DNA of 32,011 nucleotides from Acidimicrobiia bacterium (GTDB taxonomy: Bacteria > Actinomycetota > Acidimicrobiia > Spongiisociales > Spongiisociaceae). The notes beneath the pieces were generated by a model. It ran no database searches. It saw only the letters and a list, made by a program, of their open reading frames with translations, and had not been told where the DNA came from. Where the stretch lies: the NCBI GenBank assembly GCA_009841075.1, contig VXMP01000047.1, forward strand, positions 1 through 32,011, written 5' to 3'. The translations under genes were made by a program, and so were the position numbers. Below are positions 1 to 7,648 of the stretch, piece after piece (positions within the stretch are counted from its first letter, which is position 1; each line of letters opens with the position of its first letter).

Positions 1-18
1 TCCAAATCAGGTGGTGTG

Positions 19-65
19 CGGCGGGGGTGGGGACCCGGCGTAGCCGGGTGAGGTGTGCCGTTTTT
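19..65 (+). terminator. Possible intrinsic terminator of the gene left of the window
   Basis: A 7-bp stem with a 3-nt loop (ACCCGGC-GTA-GCCGGGT, 33-49) sits inside an outer CGGC (19-22)/GCCG (57-60) pairing that is followed at once by TTTTT (61-65). This is the layout of a branched Rho-independent terminator reading rightward. The upstream gene is outside the window, so its role cannot be confirmed. The remaining leader up to 270 holds no convincing gene. Confidence 0.4.
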
Positions 66-270
66 GAGATTCCGTGAGGGTTTTCCCAGTTTATAGGTGC
101 TTTCACTCCGAATCTTAGGCATCTGACCTATTTGTGATCTGTGAATCTTGAGGTAGGGGGACGTGGTTGGTGACGTTGTGAACCTTGGGTTCGGGAGGTG
201 AGCAGGTGAAGGTGAAAATTGACCGGCTTGGTAGTCTGGGTGTCCCCACCGAATTTGGAGGCTCCCCACC

Positions 271-987
271 ATGGCTACCCCGCACATTTCCGCTCAGGAT
301 GACGCCTTCGCCGAGTCGATCCTGCTCCCGGGCGACCCGCTCCGGGCCCGTTACATTGCCGAGGGGTTTCTCGAAGACGTAACCGAGGTGACCGCGGTAC
401 GCAACATGCTGGGGTTCACCGGAACCTATAAGGGGATTCCCGTTTCGACCATGGGAACCGGAATGGGGATTCCTTCGGCCTCGATCTACGTCACCGAGCT
501 GCTTCGTTTCTACGGGGTGAGAAGGCTGATAAGGGTAGGGAGCTGCGGCGGCATTTCGACCGACGTGAAGATGCGGGATGTCATCCTGGCGATCGGGGCC
601 GGAACCGATTCGCTCACCAACCGCACCCGTTACAACGGCTGGGACTACGCCCCCACCGCCAACTTCGAGCTGCTCCGGGCGGCGGCGGATGCGGCTTCCG
701 ACCTGAATATCCAGACCCACGTGGGGAACCTCCATTCCTCCGATCTGTTCTACAACACCTACACCGACTCACTCAAGTTTTGGCAGAGGATGGGGGTGCT
801 GGCGGTGGAGATGGAAACCGCGGCCATCTACTCCCTGGCCGCCGAGGCGGGGGCTCAGGCACTCAGCATCGTCACCGTGTCCGATCACCTGGTTACCGAG
901 GAGCAGACCTCTTCGGAGGAACGGGAACGTACCTTCGATCAGATGGCGAGGATCGCTCTGGAGGCGATCCACAAGCTGGAGCAGTAG
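271..987 (+). CDS. deoD: Purine nucleoside phosphorylase, DeoD type
   Basis: Cytosolic enzyme of purine salvage that phosphorolyses purine (deoxy)nucleosides to free base and (deoxy)ribose-1-phosphate. The 238-residue product has the usual length of the hexameric DeoD family. Visible family features are the N-terminal phosphate loop around LLPGDPLRAR, the GMGIPSASIY segment, the RVGSCGGI strand, the VEMETAAIY purine/ribose site and a late VTVSDHL motif carrying the catalytic-type Asp. The ATG follows a GGAGG-like ribosome site about 9 nt upstream. The gene ends 3 nt from the convergent membrane protein gene. DeoD-type enzymes are well known from enterobacteria and bacilli; the match here is strong across the whole protein and no residue appears missing. 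Confidence 0.95.
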   Translation: MATPHISAQDDAFAESILLPGDPLRARYIAEGFLEDVTEVTAVRNMLGFTGTYKGIPVSTMGTGMGIPSASIYVTELLRFYGVRRLIRVGSCGGISTDVKMRDVILAIGAGTDSLTNRTRYNGWDYAPTANFELLRAAADAASDLNIQTHVGNLHSSDLFYNTYTDSLKFWQRMGVLAVEMETAAIYSLAAEAGAQALSIVTVSDHLVTEEQTSSEERERTFDQMARIALEAIHKLEQ

Positions 988-990
988 CGG

Positions 991-1458
991 TCAGACCCCC
1001 CAGCGGGTAACCATCACGAAGAAGGCGAACACCACCAGGAGGGTGTCCACCCATCCCACCACACTCGACCGACGGGATAGTCGGGCGACCTGCTTGGGTT
1101 CGCCCCGTTCGAAGGCGGCGGCGATGACCTTCCCGTTGGGACCGATGATCGTCATCGCCAGCACCGCACCCACAATCACCACCAGGATGCCGACCACCAC
1201 AAAGGGGTCGGTCATCTCGTAGACATCGTCCGACAGTCCGACCAGCCCGAAGCCGGTTACGAAAACCACAATCGCCGCCGGGGTGTGCACCGCCCGACCG
1301 ATCCAAACGGTGGCCCGGTGCCAGGCGGCGGAGGTGTTGTTACCTGCCCGGGTCAGGTAAGGGCCGACCAAAGCCCTGGTCAGGTTGGCACCCAGCCAGG
1401 CACCCGCACCCAAAATATGCAGGAACAACATCAACTCGAACATTGTCAACTCGAACAT
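991..1458 (-). CDS. Small integral membrane protein, DUF2269/CopD-like
   Basis: A protein of about 155 residues with four predicted membrane helices. The first helix carries HILGAGAWLGANL, typical of DUF2269-like and CopD-like membrane proteins. The second includes AAIVVFVTGFGLVGL, the third VVVGILVVIVGAVLAM, and the fourth lies near the C-terminus before a final RWGV. I chose the ATG at 1458 because AAGGAG lies 11 nt upstream and the first helix begins there; a frame extension to 1596 adds a hydrophilic leader without family features. The biochemical function is unknown. It is transcribed divergently from the signalling operon and converges on deoD with a 3-nt gap. Confidence 0.8.
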   Translation of the reverse strand: MFELTMFELMLFLHILGAGAWLGANLTRALVGPYLTRAGNNTSAAWHRATVWIGRAVHTPAAIVVFVTGFGLVGLSDDVYEMTDPFVVVGILVVIVGAVLAMTIIGPNGKVIAAAFERGEPKQVARLSRRSSVVGWVDTLLVVFAFFVMVTRWGV

Positions 1459-1771
1459 TTTGATCCAGGCTCCTTCGCAGAATTGTCGTTCCAGATTAGC
1501 GAGGGGCTTGGCCATTCCTGCGCCGGTAGTGGTAGCGTTAATCGGGAACCTGATGGCGCACCCGTGAGGCCGGTTGCCGTCAAGTTCCTGGGCCATCCGA
1601 GGCGTTTTAGAGTTTTTGCTCCAAATCGGTTACAAACCGGTAGTACAATCACTAAAAATTATTCTCGGATAAACCGGGGCAGCAGATCATGCGCCGACCA
1701 GGTTGCACGACACAATGGCGCTGGTCTCTCCGACCTTGCCGAAATTTCATAAGACAATCAGGAAGGGAACC
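1459..1771. other. Divergent intergenic region
   Basis: About 310 nt between the membrane protein gene (leftward) and the STAS gene (rightward). No convincing gene is present. The stretch from about 1605 to 1665 is clearly richer in A+T than its surroundings, as expected for a promoter region. It contains a short inverted repeat CGGTT-ACA-AACCG near 1627-1639. Regulatory signals for both directions probably lie here. Confidence 0.5.
1630..1658 (+). promoter_or_regulatory. Candidate promoter of the signalling operon
   Basis: TTACAA (1630-1635) and TAAAAA (1653-1658) are separated by 17 nt, a sigma70-like arrangement about 115 nt before the STAS start codon. It lies in the AT-rich part of the intergenic region. 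The match to consensus is modest, so this is only a candidate. Confidence 0.3.
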
Positions 1772-2107
1772 ATGGACATCAACACTGTAAGGACAGGCGG
1801 GGTGCTGGTGATAAAAGCGGAGGGCCGGATCGACGGCTCCAACTCGGCCGATTTCCTGGGTTCTATACAGGCGGTTATCGACGACGACGACACCGGCGTG
1901 GTTTTGGATTTCGGCGGGATCGACTACATAAGCAGCGCCGGCCTACGGGTGATCCTTTTGCTCGCCAAGGAACTCCGCGGAACCAACACCGGTTTCGGGA
2001 TATGTTCGCTCTCCAGCGCCGTGCAGGAGATCTTCAGCATCAGCGGGTTTGACCAGATCATCACGGTATCGGACACCGAAGAGCAGGCCGTCAAGTCATT
2101 GCAGTAG
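1772..2107 (+). CDS. STAS-domain anti-sigma factor antagonist (RsbV/SpoIIAA-like)
   Basis: A single-domain STAS protein of 111 residues. In this family the unphosphorylated form binds an RsbW-like kinase and frees its target; phosphorylation of a conserved serine blocks binding. The motif DYISSAGLRVIL aligns with the family's D-S-T/S-G-L site, placing the phospho-acceptor at about Ser55. The ATG at 1772 was chosen because GGAAGGGA lies just upstream and the STAS fold begins at once; an earlier frame start at 1703 adds 23 unrelated residues. It is the first gene of a five-gene run that also encodes the matching phosphatase and kinase, so its partners are probably local. No sigma factor gene is visible in the window. 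Confidence 0.88.
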   Translation: MDINTVRTGGVLVIKAEGRIDGSNSADFLGSIQAVIDDDDTGVVLDFGGIDYISSAGLRVILLLAKELRGTNTGFGICSLSSAVQEIFSISGFDQIITVSDTEEQAVKSLQ

Positions 2108-2167
2108 AGCACGGAACCCAAATCCATCACCCGGCGATAAAGATGTGTGTGAGGTTCTGAGCAAGAC

Positions 2168-3379
2168 ATGACATTCCCAGCCCCGCCCCCCCAGCCCGAG
2201 ATGGTCCGAGGCCCTAACACCACCGGACCGTACAAGATTCTGGTAGTCGACGACGAGCCCGATCTTCAGCCTCTGATACTCCAGCGGATGCGCCGTCCCA
2301 TCCGCAACGGCCAGTACCGGTTCGTCTTTGCCCAGAACGGTATCGAAGCCCTCCGCACCTTGGCCTCCGAGCCCGATATCGACCTGGTGGTGTCGGATAT
2401 AAACATGCCCCAGATGGATGGGCTGACCCTCTTGGAACAGATCCCGAGCGTCAACCCCAACATTCGTTCGATCATCATCTCCGCCTACGGGGATATGCAG
2501 AACATCCGAACCGCCATGAACCGTGGGGCATTCGACTTTGTAACCAAGCCGCTCGACTTCAAAGATCTGCGCCACACCATCGACAGAACCCTTCGTAACC
2601 TGGTGGAATGGCGTGAAGCCTTGGCTTCCCGTGACCAGTTGGTGATGCTGCAGAACGAGCTTGATCTGGCCTCCAAGATCCAGCTGTCGATCCTGCCTAC
2701 CGAGTTTCCCACCCACGAGCTTTATCAGGTCCACGCCCACATGGAACCGGCCCGAAACGTAGGTGGAGACTTCTACGACGTCATCATGTTGGAGAGAGAC
2801 CATATCGGGGTGGCGGTAGCCGACGTTTCCGACAAAGGTGTTCCGGCTTCCCTGTTCATGATGTCGAGCCGGACCCTGCTGAAGGGAACCGCCATCGGCG
2901 GATACGGCCCGGGTCAACTGTTGGCGGACGTCAACGATCTGCTGTATGCCGATAACGAGACCACCATGTTCGTCACCATCTTCTATGCGGTTTACTCCCC
3001 GGTAACCGGGGAGATGAACTACGCCAACGGCGGACATAATCCCCCCTTGATTATCCACAGTGACGGGAGCTCGGACTTCCTGCCACAGATCGGCGGGGTA
3101 GCACTGGGAATAGCGGACGGCCTGACCTACCGCCAAAGCTCCATATTCCTACAACCCGGCGACACCGCCCTCCTTTATACGGATGGGGTAACCGAGGCCA
3201 TGAATGCCGATAGTGAAGAGTTCGGTACCGACCGCCTCCAGGCCATCTTCCGAGAAAGGCCCCCCCGGTCGGCTCAAGAAACCAACGACCTCGTTTTCGA
3301 GGCGGTTCACGCCTTCGCCGGGGACGTTGCCCAATCGGACGATATTACATGCCTGGCCATCTCCAGAGCCCAGAAGTAG
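2168..3379 (+). CDS. Response regulator with PP2C-type (SpoIIE/RsbU) phosphatase domain
   Basis: A 403-residue two-domain protein. Residues about 22-145 form a receiver domain with the acidic pair DDE at 28-30, phospho-acceptor Asp77 in VVSDINMPQMDG, and Lys127 in FVTKPLD. A short helical linker (about 146-175) leads to a PP2C/SpoIIE phosphatase domain with metal-binding motifs NVGGDFYDV (Asp201), VAVADVSDKGVPASL (Asp219/222), GGHNPP and LLYTDGVTEA. By family knowledge such proteins dephosphorylate STAS antagonists when the receiver is phosphorylated. The likely substrate is the STAS protein 60 nt upstream and the likely phosphodonor is the kinase at the end of the operon. Both assignments are inferences from gene order. 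Confidence 0.93.
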   Translation: MTFPAPPPQPEMVRGPNTTGPYKILVVDDEPDLQPLILQRMRRPIRNGQYRFVFAQNGIEALRTLASEPDIDLVVSDINMPQMDGLTLLEQIPSVNPNIRSIIISAYGDMQNIRTAMNRGAFDFVTKPLDFKDLRHTIDRTLRNLVEWREALASRDQLVMLQNELDLASKIQLSILPTEFPTHELYQVHAHMEPARNVGGDFYDVIMLERDHIGVAVADVSDKGVPASLFMMSSRTLLKGTAIGGYGPGQLLADVNDLLYADNETTMFVTIFYAVYSPVTGEMNYANGGHNPPLIIHSDGSSDFLPQIGGVALGIADGLTYRQSSIFLQPGDTALLYTDGVTEAMNADSEEFGTDRLQAIFRERPPRSAQETNDLVFEAVHAFAGDVAQSDDITCLAISRAQK

Positions 3380-3816
3380 CGGCAGATCGCCGCTTGATCT
3401 TCGATTTCGAGGAGGTGGAGGGGGAGACCGCCCTGGAGATGCTGAAGACCATGTTGGCACGGGTCGATCAGGTCGGCCAGGAAGAAGGGTGGCCGCATAG
3501 GCTGCTCAATCGGGTTTTGCTGTGCGTGGAGGAGCTTTCGCTTAATACCCTGACCTATGGCCGACAGAACGGCATGACCGGGTTTCAGGTGATATTAACT
3601 CCCGGTTCGGAAGTCGTTCTTCTGGAGATGCTAGACAACGGTGCCCCCTTCGATCCGACTAAAGACGCTCCGATTCCCGACCTTCAGTCCGGGATAGAAG
3701 ACCGACCAGTCGGAGGCTTAGGCGTTTATCTGGTAAAAGAGATGGTCGATAGCTTTGATTATCGAAGGGAAGATGGTTGGAATCATCTCCAGATCACCAT
3801 CAGGTGGCACCGGTAG
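3349..3816 (+). CDS. HATPase-domain serine kinase / anti-sigma factor (RsbW-like)
   Basis: A single GHKL ATPase domain of 155 residues without a histidine phosphotransfer region, as in RsbW/SpoIIAB anti-sigma kinases. The N box is EELSLNTLTYG (Asn66), the G1 box DNGAPFDP (96-103) and the G2 box GGLGVYLVKEM (about 122-132). The start overlaps the end of the PP2C gene by 31 nt, indicating translational coupling. It probably phosphorylates the STAS protein of the same operon and holds a sigma factor or another target in check. The target is not encoded nearby, so it could control an unlinked sigma factor or a non-sigma partner. Confidence 0.88.
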   Translation: MPGHLQSPEVAADRRLIFDFEEVEGETALEMLKTMLARVDQVGQEEGWPHRLLNRVLLCVEELSLNTLTYGRQNGMTGFQVILTPGSEVVLLEMLDNGAPFDPTKDAPIPDLQSGIEDRPVGGLGVYLVKEMVDSFDYRREDGWNHLQITIRWHR

Positions 3817-3845
3817 TCGACGAGCCCCCGAGCCAGGTATCAGGT

Positions 3846-5093
3846 TTGAGAGCTGTTCACCGCCGGATACTGGGGTTCGCCCTGTTCGCGCTGGTTTTGA
3901 TGAGCTGCTCTACCTCTTCCGATCCGGCGGACCAGAACGGCGACAACCCGGTCCCCGAGCCGGTCACCACTACCGCCCCGTCACCAGAGGGCACCCCCGG
4001 GGTAACCGACCAGACGGTACTCTTCGGGCAGTCGGCTGCCCTGACAGGACCCGCCGAGGAGCTGGGTTTGGAAATGAGCCTGGGTATCAACACCGCCTTC
4101 CACGAAGCCAACTCCGCCGGAGGGGTTAACGGCCGTCTCCTGGAGTTGGTAACCCTTGACGACACCTACGAACCGGAGCTGGCCATCGACAACACCCTTC
4201 GTCTTATCGAGGTAGAGCAGGTGTTCGCCCTGATCGGTGAGGTCGGGACCCCCACCTCCCGTTCCGCCACCCCGATCGCAGAACGGTACGATGTCCCGTT
4301 CATCGCCCCTTTTACCGGCGCGGCCTTTCTGCGGTCTGATGCCCGGACCAACGTGGTGAACCTTCGGGCCTCCTACGCCCAGGAGACCGAGGAGATGGTG
4401 GCCCGGATGACCGAGGATCTGGGTATAGAACGAATCGCCATTATGTACCAGGACGACTCTTTCGGACGTACCGGACTTCAGGGGGCACAGGCCGCCCTGG
4501 AGCGCCGCGATATGGTACCGGTTTCGGTCGGGATCTATCCCCGCAACACGGTTGCCATCAAAACCGGACTGATGGATTTGACGATGGGCGACCCCGAAGG
4601 GGTGATCGTGGTGGGGGCCTACCGTCCGGTGGCGGCCCTTATCTCCTGGGCCCGACACACCGGCTTCGACCCGATCTTCATCACTATTTCCTTCGTGGGG
4701 AGCAACGCCCTGGCCAGGGAACTCGGTTCTGAGGGCGAAGGTGTGTATGTGACCCAGGTGGTTCCCTTCCCGACCGACGATTCCATCCCGGTGATCGCCG
4801 CCTATCAGCAGGCGTTGGCTTCCTATTCACCGGAGTCGGCCCCGAGCTTCGTGTCGCTGGAGGGCTATCTGGCCGGCCGACTGGCCATTCTTGGGCTGGA
4901 AAGCTGCGGCCCGTACCCAACCCGCAGCTGTTTCATGGAGGCTTTACTCAACGACTCCCCCAAAGATATAGACGGATTTCCGCTTACCTTCGGTACAGGC
5001 GATAACCAGGGTTCCGACCAGGTTTTCCTTACCTACATCGACAGTGAAGGGCGTTATCAACCCGCCGAACGATTGACGAGGCGGTCGCCGTGA
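3846..5093 (+). CDS. LivK-like periplasmic binding lipoprotein (sensor accessory)
   Basis: A type I periplasmic binding protein of the branched-chain amino acid (LivK/LivJ) family, about 415 residues. It starts with a lipoprotein signal: a basic n-region RAVHRR, a hydrophobic stretch and the lipobox LMSC. A Pro/Thr-rich tether follows and then the ligand-binding fold (VLFGQSAALTGPAEELG, NSAGGVNGR, FALIGEVGTPTS). No ATG fits; the TTG at 3846 gives a clean signal peptide, while an upstream TTG at 3777 would overlap the kinase gene. No permease or ATPase genes accompany it. The next gene, overlapping by 4 nt, encodes a kinase with a TorS-like sensor domain, so a TorT-like ligand-presenting role is more likely than transport. 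The ligand is unknown. Confidence 0.85.
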   Translation: MRAVHRRILGFALFALVLMSCSTSSDPADQNGDNPVPEPVTTTAPSPEGTPGVTDQTVLFGQSAALTGPAEELGLEMSLGINTAFHEANSAGGVNGRLLELVTLDDTYEPELAIDNTLRLIEVEQVFALIGEVGTPTSRSATPIAERYDVPFIAPFTGAAFLRSDARTNVVNLRASYAQETEEMVARMTEDLGIERIAIMYQDDSFGRTGLQGAQAALERRDMVPVSVGIYPRNTVAIKTGLMDLTMGDPEGVIVVGAYRPVAALISWARHTGFDPIFITISFVGSNALARELGSEGEGVYVTQVVPFPTDDSIPVIAAYQQALASYSPESAPSFVSLEGYLAGRLAILGLESCGPYPTRSCFMEALLNDSPKDIDGFPLTFGTGDNQGSDQVFLTYIDSEGRYQPAERLTRRSP

Positions 5094-7306
5094 AGGAATT
5101 GGTCCGGCGAATCTGGGGGCTGCGCACCCTGATATCGACCCAGATGTACATCGGGATCGGCGGGGTGGTGTTCTTCACCCTGGCCGCCAGTTTGGTGGGC
5201 TGGCTTTCTTTCAACCGGGTCGACAGCGCCCAGAGCCGAGTAGCGGAGGTGAGCCTCCCCGAGATGGAAGCAGCCTTCCGTATCGCCGAGTTCAGTCGTA
5301 CCCTGGCAACGGCCGCGCCTCGTCTGGTAGCCAGCCAGCCCGAAGAGGTGGCTGCGCTAGAAGAGGAAATCGCCACCGCCCAGAGGGGCTTTGAGGAACA
5401 GATTCTGGCTCTGCGAGGTTTAGGAGAGGCCGGAGCCGAAAACCAGGAGTATATTTCCAGTTCGCAGGCGGTTTTCTTCCAGCTGTTGTTCAACATCGAC
5501 CGGATACAAAGCCAGAACAGCGTTTATAAGGAACTGGTCAGACGCTCCGAGGAGTTGAGGCAGGAGGTGATCGACCTTCGCACCAACCTCAACGATCTGA
5601 TCGTGCCTGCCATCGACGATCAGCTGTTCTATCAGCTGACCGGCTACCGGGAGTTGGGCGAACCCCCGGTGGACCGAAGCGTCTACCTCTCCGAGGCAGA
5701 GTTCAACCGCTATCGCCATCTGGCCTCGCTCCAGTCGGAGGCGACCGTGGCCATCCAGCTGATTTCCAGCGGTTTGAGTGTTTCCGACTCGGCCTTCATC
5801 GAGCCCTTGCAGGAAAGCTTCGAGTCGACCACCGGCCGCCTGCGGATCAGCCTGGGCGCTATCGAAGGAACCGAGCTGCATGGTCTTTTGACCCCGATTT
5901 TTAGTCGACTGTTCGAGATGGACACGGTCGAAGACGACGGATTCGATCTTCTGATCTCCAAGCTGGAAGTAGAAAGAGAGCAGAGTGATCTGTTAGACCA
6001 GACCGCTCGTCTTGCCGATGAGTTGATTGTCGAGGTCGATGCGCTGGTTACCGCCGCCAGTCAGGGTGCCGAGGTAGCCAACGAGACCTCCGATCGAACC
6101 ATCAACACCGGACGAACCCTGCTCCTGGCGATCAGCATCCTGGGTGTTTTGGCGGCCCTGGCCATCAGCTACGGCTTTGTCGGCCGGGTTTTGTTGCGCC
6201 GGATCCACATCCTGTCTGCGCGGATGAGGGAGATGGCCGAGGGAGACCTGGAAGGCGAGGTCGATATCGGCGGACGGGACGAGGTGGCCGACATGGCGGC
6301 TGCCCTAGAGGTTTTCCGCCGCCACGCCCTGGAGGTTCAGCGTCTTAACCTGGTGGAGAAGATGGCCGCCGAGCTGGTGCAGAAGAACAGCCAGCTGGAA
6401 GAGGTACTGTCGGAGCTGGAAAAAGCCCAGGATCAGATCATCGTCCAGGAGAAGCTGGCCGCTCTCGGCGAGGTCACTGCCGGGGTGGCCCATGAGATAC
6501 GTAACCCTTTGAACTTCGTGAAAAACTTCTCCGAGGCCTCGGAGGAGCTCCTGGAGGAGCTGCAGGAAATACTGGAAGAAGACGAGGTAGACGAAGAAGA
6601 GGTCGAGGAATTAGTTTCTGACCTGAACGACAATCTGGAACGGATCCGCAACCACAGCGAACGGGCCAACCGCATCGTCCAGGACATGCTAATGATGGGT
6701 AGAGGGGGAGGGGAGTGGCAGTCAGTCGATCTGAACACCACCTTCAACGAGCACGCTCTGCTGGCCTTCCACAGCGCCCGGGCCGCCGACCCCGACTTTC
6801 AGCTCCACATCGAACGGGATTTCGATCCCGAAGTGGGCGAAATCGACGCCATCCCCCAAGACCTGGGGCGGGTGTTTCTCAACATGGTGGGTAACTCCTG
6901 CCAGGCTACCGACTCGAAGCGGGCCAGACTCAAGGATCGGCCAAAAAGCGAGCCCCGTTACAACCCGACGGTCTGGCTGAAGACCCGGCGGGAAGGCGAC
7001 CGGGTGCATCTGAGTATCCGAGACAACGGGGAAGGTATTCCGCCGGAGGTGATGGACAAGATCTTCAACCCCTTCTTCACCACCAAACCCACCGACAAAG
7101 GCACCGGCCTGGGCTTGGCCATCTCCACCGACATTGTCCGAACCCACGGCGGAACTATTGCGGTGGAATCCGAACCGGGCTCCTACACCGAGATGAAGAT
7201 CGACCTACCTATCAGGCGGTCCGAAGATCGTGTGGACGAGGTTGACGAAGAAGCCGACGAGCTGGTGGAGATGAGCAACGTTTCGTCAATGCTCCATCGC
7301 CCGTAA
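5090..7306 (+). CDS. Membrane sensor histidine kinase with TorS-like sensor domain
   Basis: A 738-residue kinase starting at GTG and overlapping the upstream stop by 4 nt. A membrane helix (about 18-40) and a second one (about 340-362) bracket a roughly 300-residue extracytoplasmic, mostly helical domain; its first part (SLPEMEAAFRIAEFSRTL) resembles the TorS sensor bundle. Then come HAMP (about 363-415), a coiled coil, the H box AGVAHEIRNPLNF (His468), an unusually acidic stretch around 490-515, and an ATPase domain with the N box NMVGNSCQATD, G1 DNGEGIPP, the FFTTK motif and G2 GTGLGLAIS. The C-terminus is acidic. It lacks its own receiver; the probable phospho-acceptor is Asp77 of the PP2C response regulator in this operon. 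Confidence 0.92.
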   Translation: MKELVRRIWGLRTLISTQMYIGIGGVVFFTLAASLVGWLSFNRVDSAQSRVAEVSLPEMEAAFRIAEFSRTLATAAPRLVASQPEEVAALEEEIATAQRGFEEQILALRGLGEAGAENQEYISSSQAVFFQLLFNIDRIQSQNSVYKELVRRSEELRQEVIDLRTNLNDLIVPAIDDQLFYQLTGYRELGEPPVDRSVYLSEAEFNRYRHLASLQSEATVAIQLISSGLSVSDSAFIEPLQESFESTTGRLRISLGAIEGTELHGLLTPIFSRLFEMDTVEDDGFDLLISKLEVEREQSDLLDQTARLADELIVEVDALVTAASQGAEVANETSDRTINTGRTLLLAISILGVLAALAISYGFVGRVLLRRIHILSARMREMAEGDLEGEVDIGGRDEVADMAAALEVFRRHALEVQRLNLVEKMAAELVQKNSQLEEVLSELEKAQDQIIVQEKLAALGEVTAGVAHEIRNPLNFVKNFSEASEELLEELQEILEEDEVDEEEVEELVSDLNDNLERIRNHSERANRIVQDMLMMGRGGGEWQSVDLNTTFNEHALLAFHSARAADPDFQLHIERDFDPEVGEIDAIPQDLGRVFLNMVGNSCQATDSKRARLKDRPKSEPRYNPTVWLKTRREGDRVHLSIRDNGEGIPPEVMDKIFNPFFTTKPTDKGTGLGLAISTDIVRTHGGTIAVESEPGSYTEMKIDLPIRRSEDRVDEVDEEADELVEMSNVSSMLHRP

Positions 7307-7537
7307 CATTCCCACAAACCCACCTCCGAATACCCCGAACAGCACCCCCGGCAGCAGGGCGGTGGCTATGGCGGTCCCCCAGTCCAGGTCGGCGATGAAC
7401 CACAGGCCGACCGTCAGAAAACCCACCATCACCGGCAGCCCGATCACCGACAATCTCAGAATGGACTTCCCGAATGCAAGGTCGAAGTTCTGATCGCCGT
7501 CATGATCTTCTATGCCTTCAAGATCAACTTGCTCCAC
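7286..7537 (-). CDS. Small two-helix membrane protein
   Basis: An 83-residue protein with an acidic N-terminus (about residues 1-20) and two hydrophobic helices: SVIGLPVMVGFLTVGLWFI and a Gly-rich second helix near LLPGVLFGVFGGGFVGML. The GTG start at 7537 is preceded by AAAGGGG about 8 nt upstream. It resembles small AtpI/AtpZ-like hairpin proteins in layout only; no ATP synthase genes are near and I do not assign that function. Its last 21 nt overlap the convergent 3' end of the histidine kinase gene. Confidence 0.6.
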   Translation of the reverse strand: MEQVDLEGIEDHDGDQNFDLAFGKSILRLSVIGLPVMVGFLTVGLWFIADLDWGTAIATALLPGVLFGVFGGGFVGMLRAMEH

Positions 7538-7648
7538 CTGGCCACCCCTTTCCGCCTACTCGGAATCAGCGCTCCCTCTTAGCCTAAACGAAAACCCACC
7601 GGGAGTTTCAAACCCTCCTAGGTCGGGCCGGAAGCGTAAGATATAGCC

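Noticed and set aside
115-735. Long minus-strand frame opposite deoD
   Set aside because: It is antisense to a complete, well-matched deoD gene, has low-complexity Gly/Arg/His-rich content and no family features.
2096-3136. 346-residue minus-strand frame opposite the receiver-PP2C gene
   Set aside because: The sense strand has all motifs of two domains; the antisense product shows the His/Gly/Val-rich bias typical of GC-rich shadow frames.
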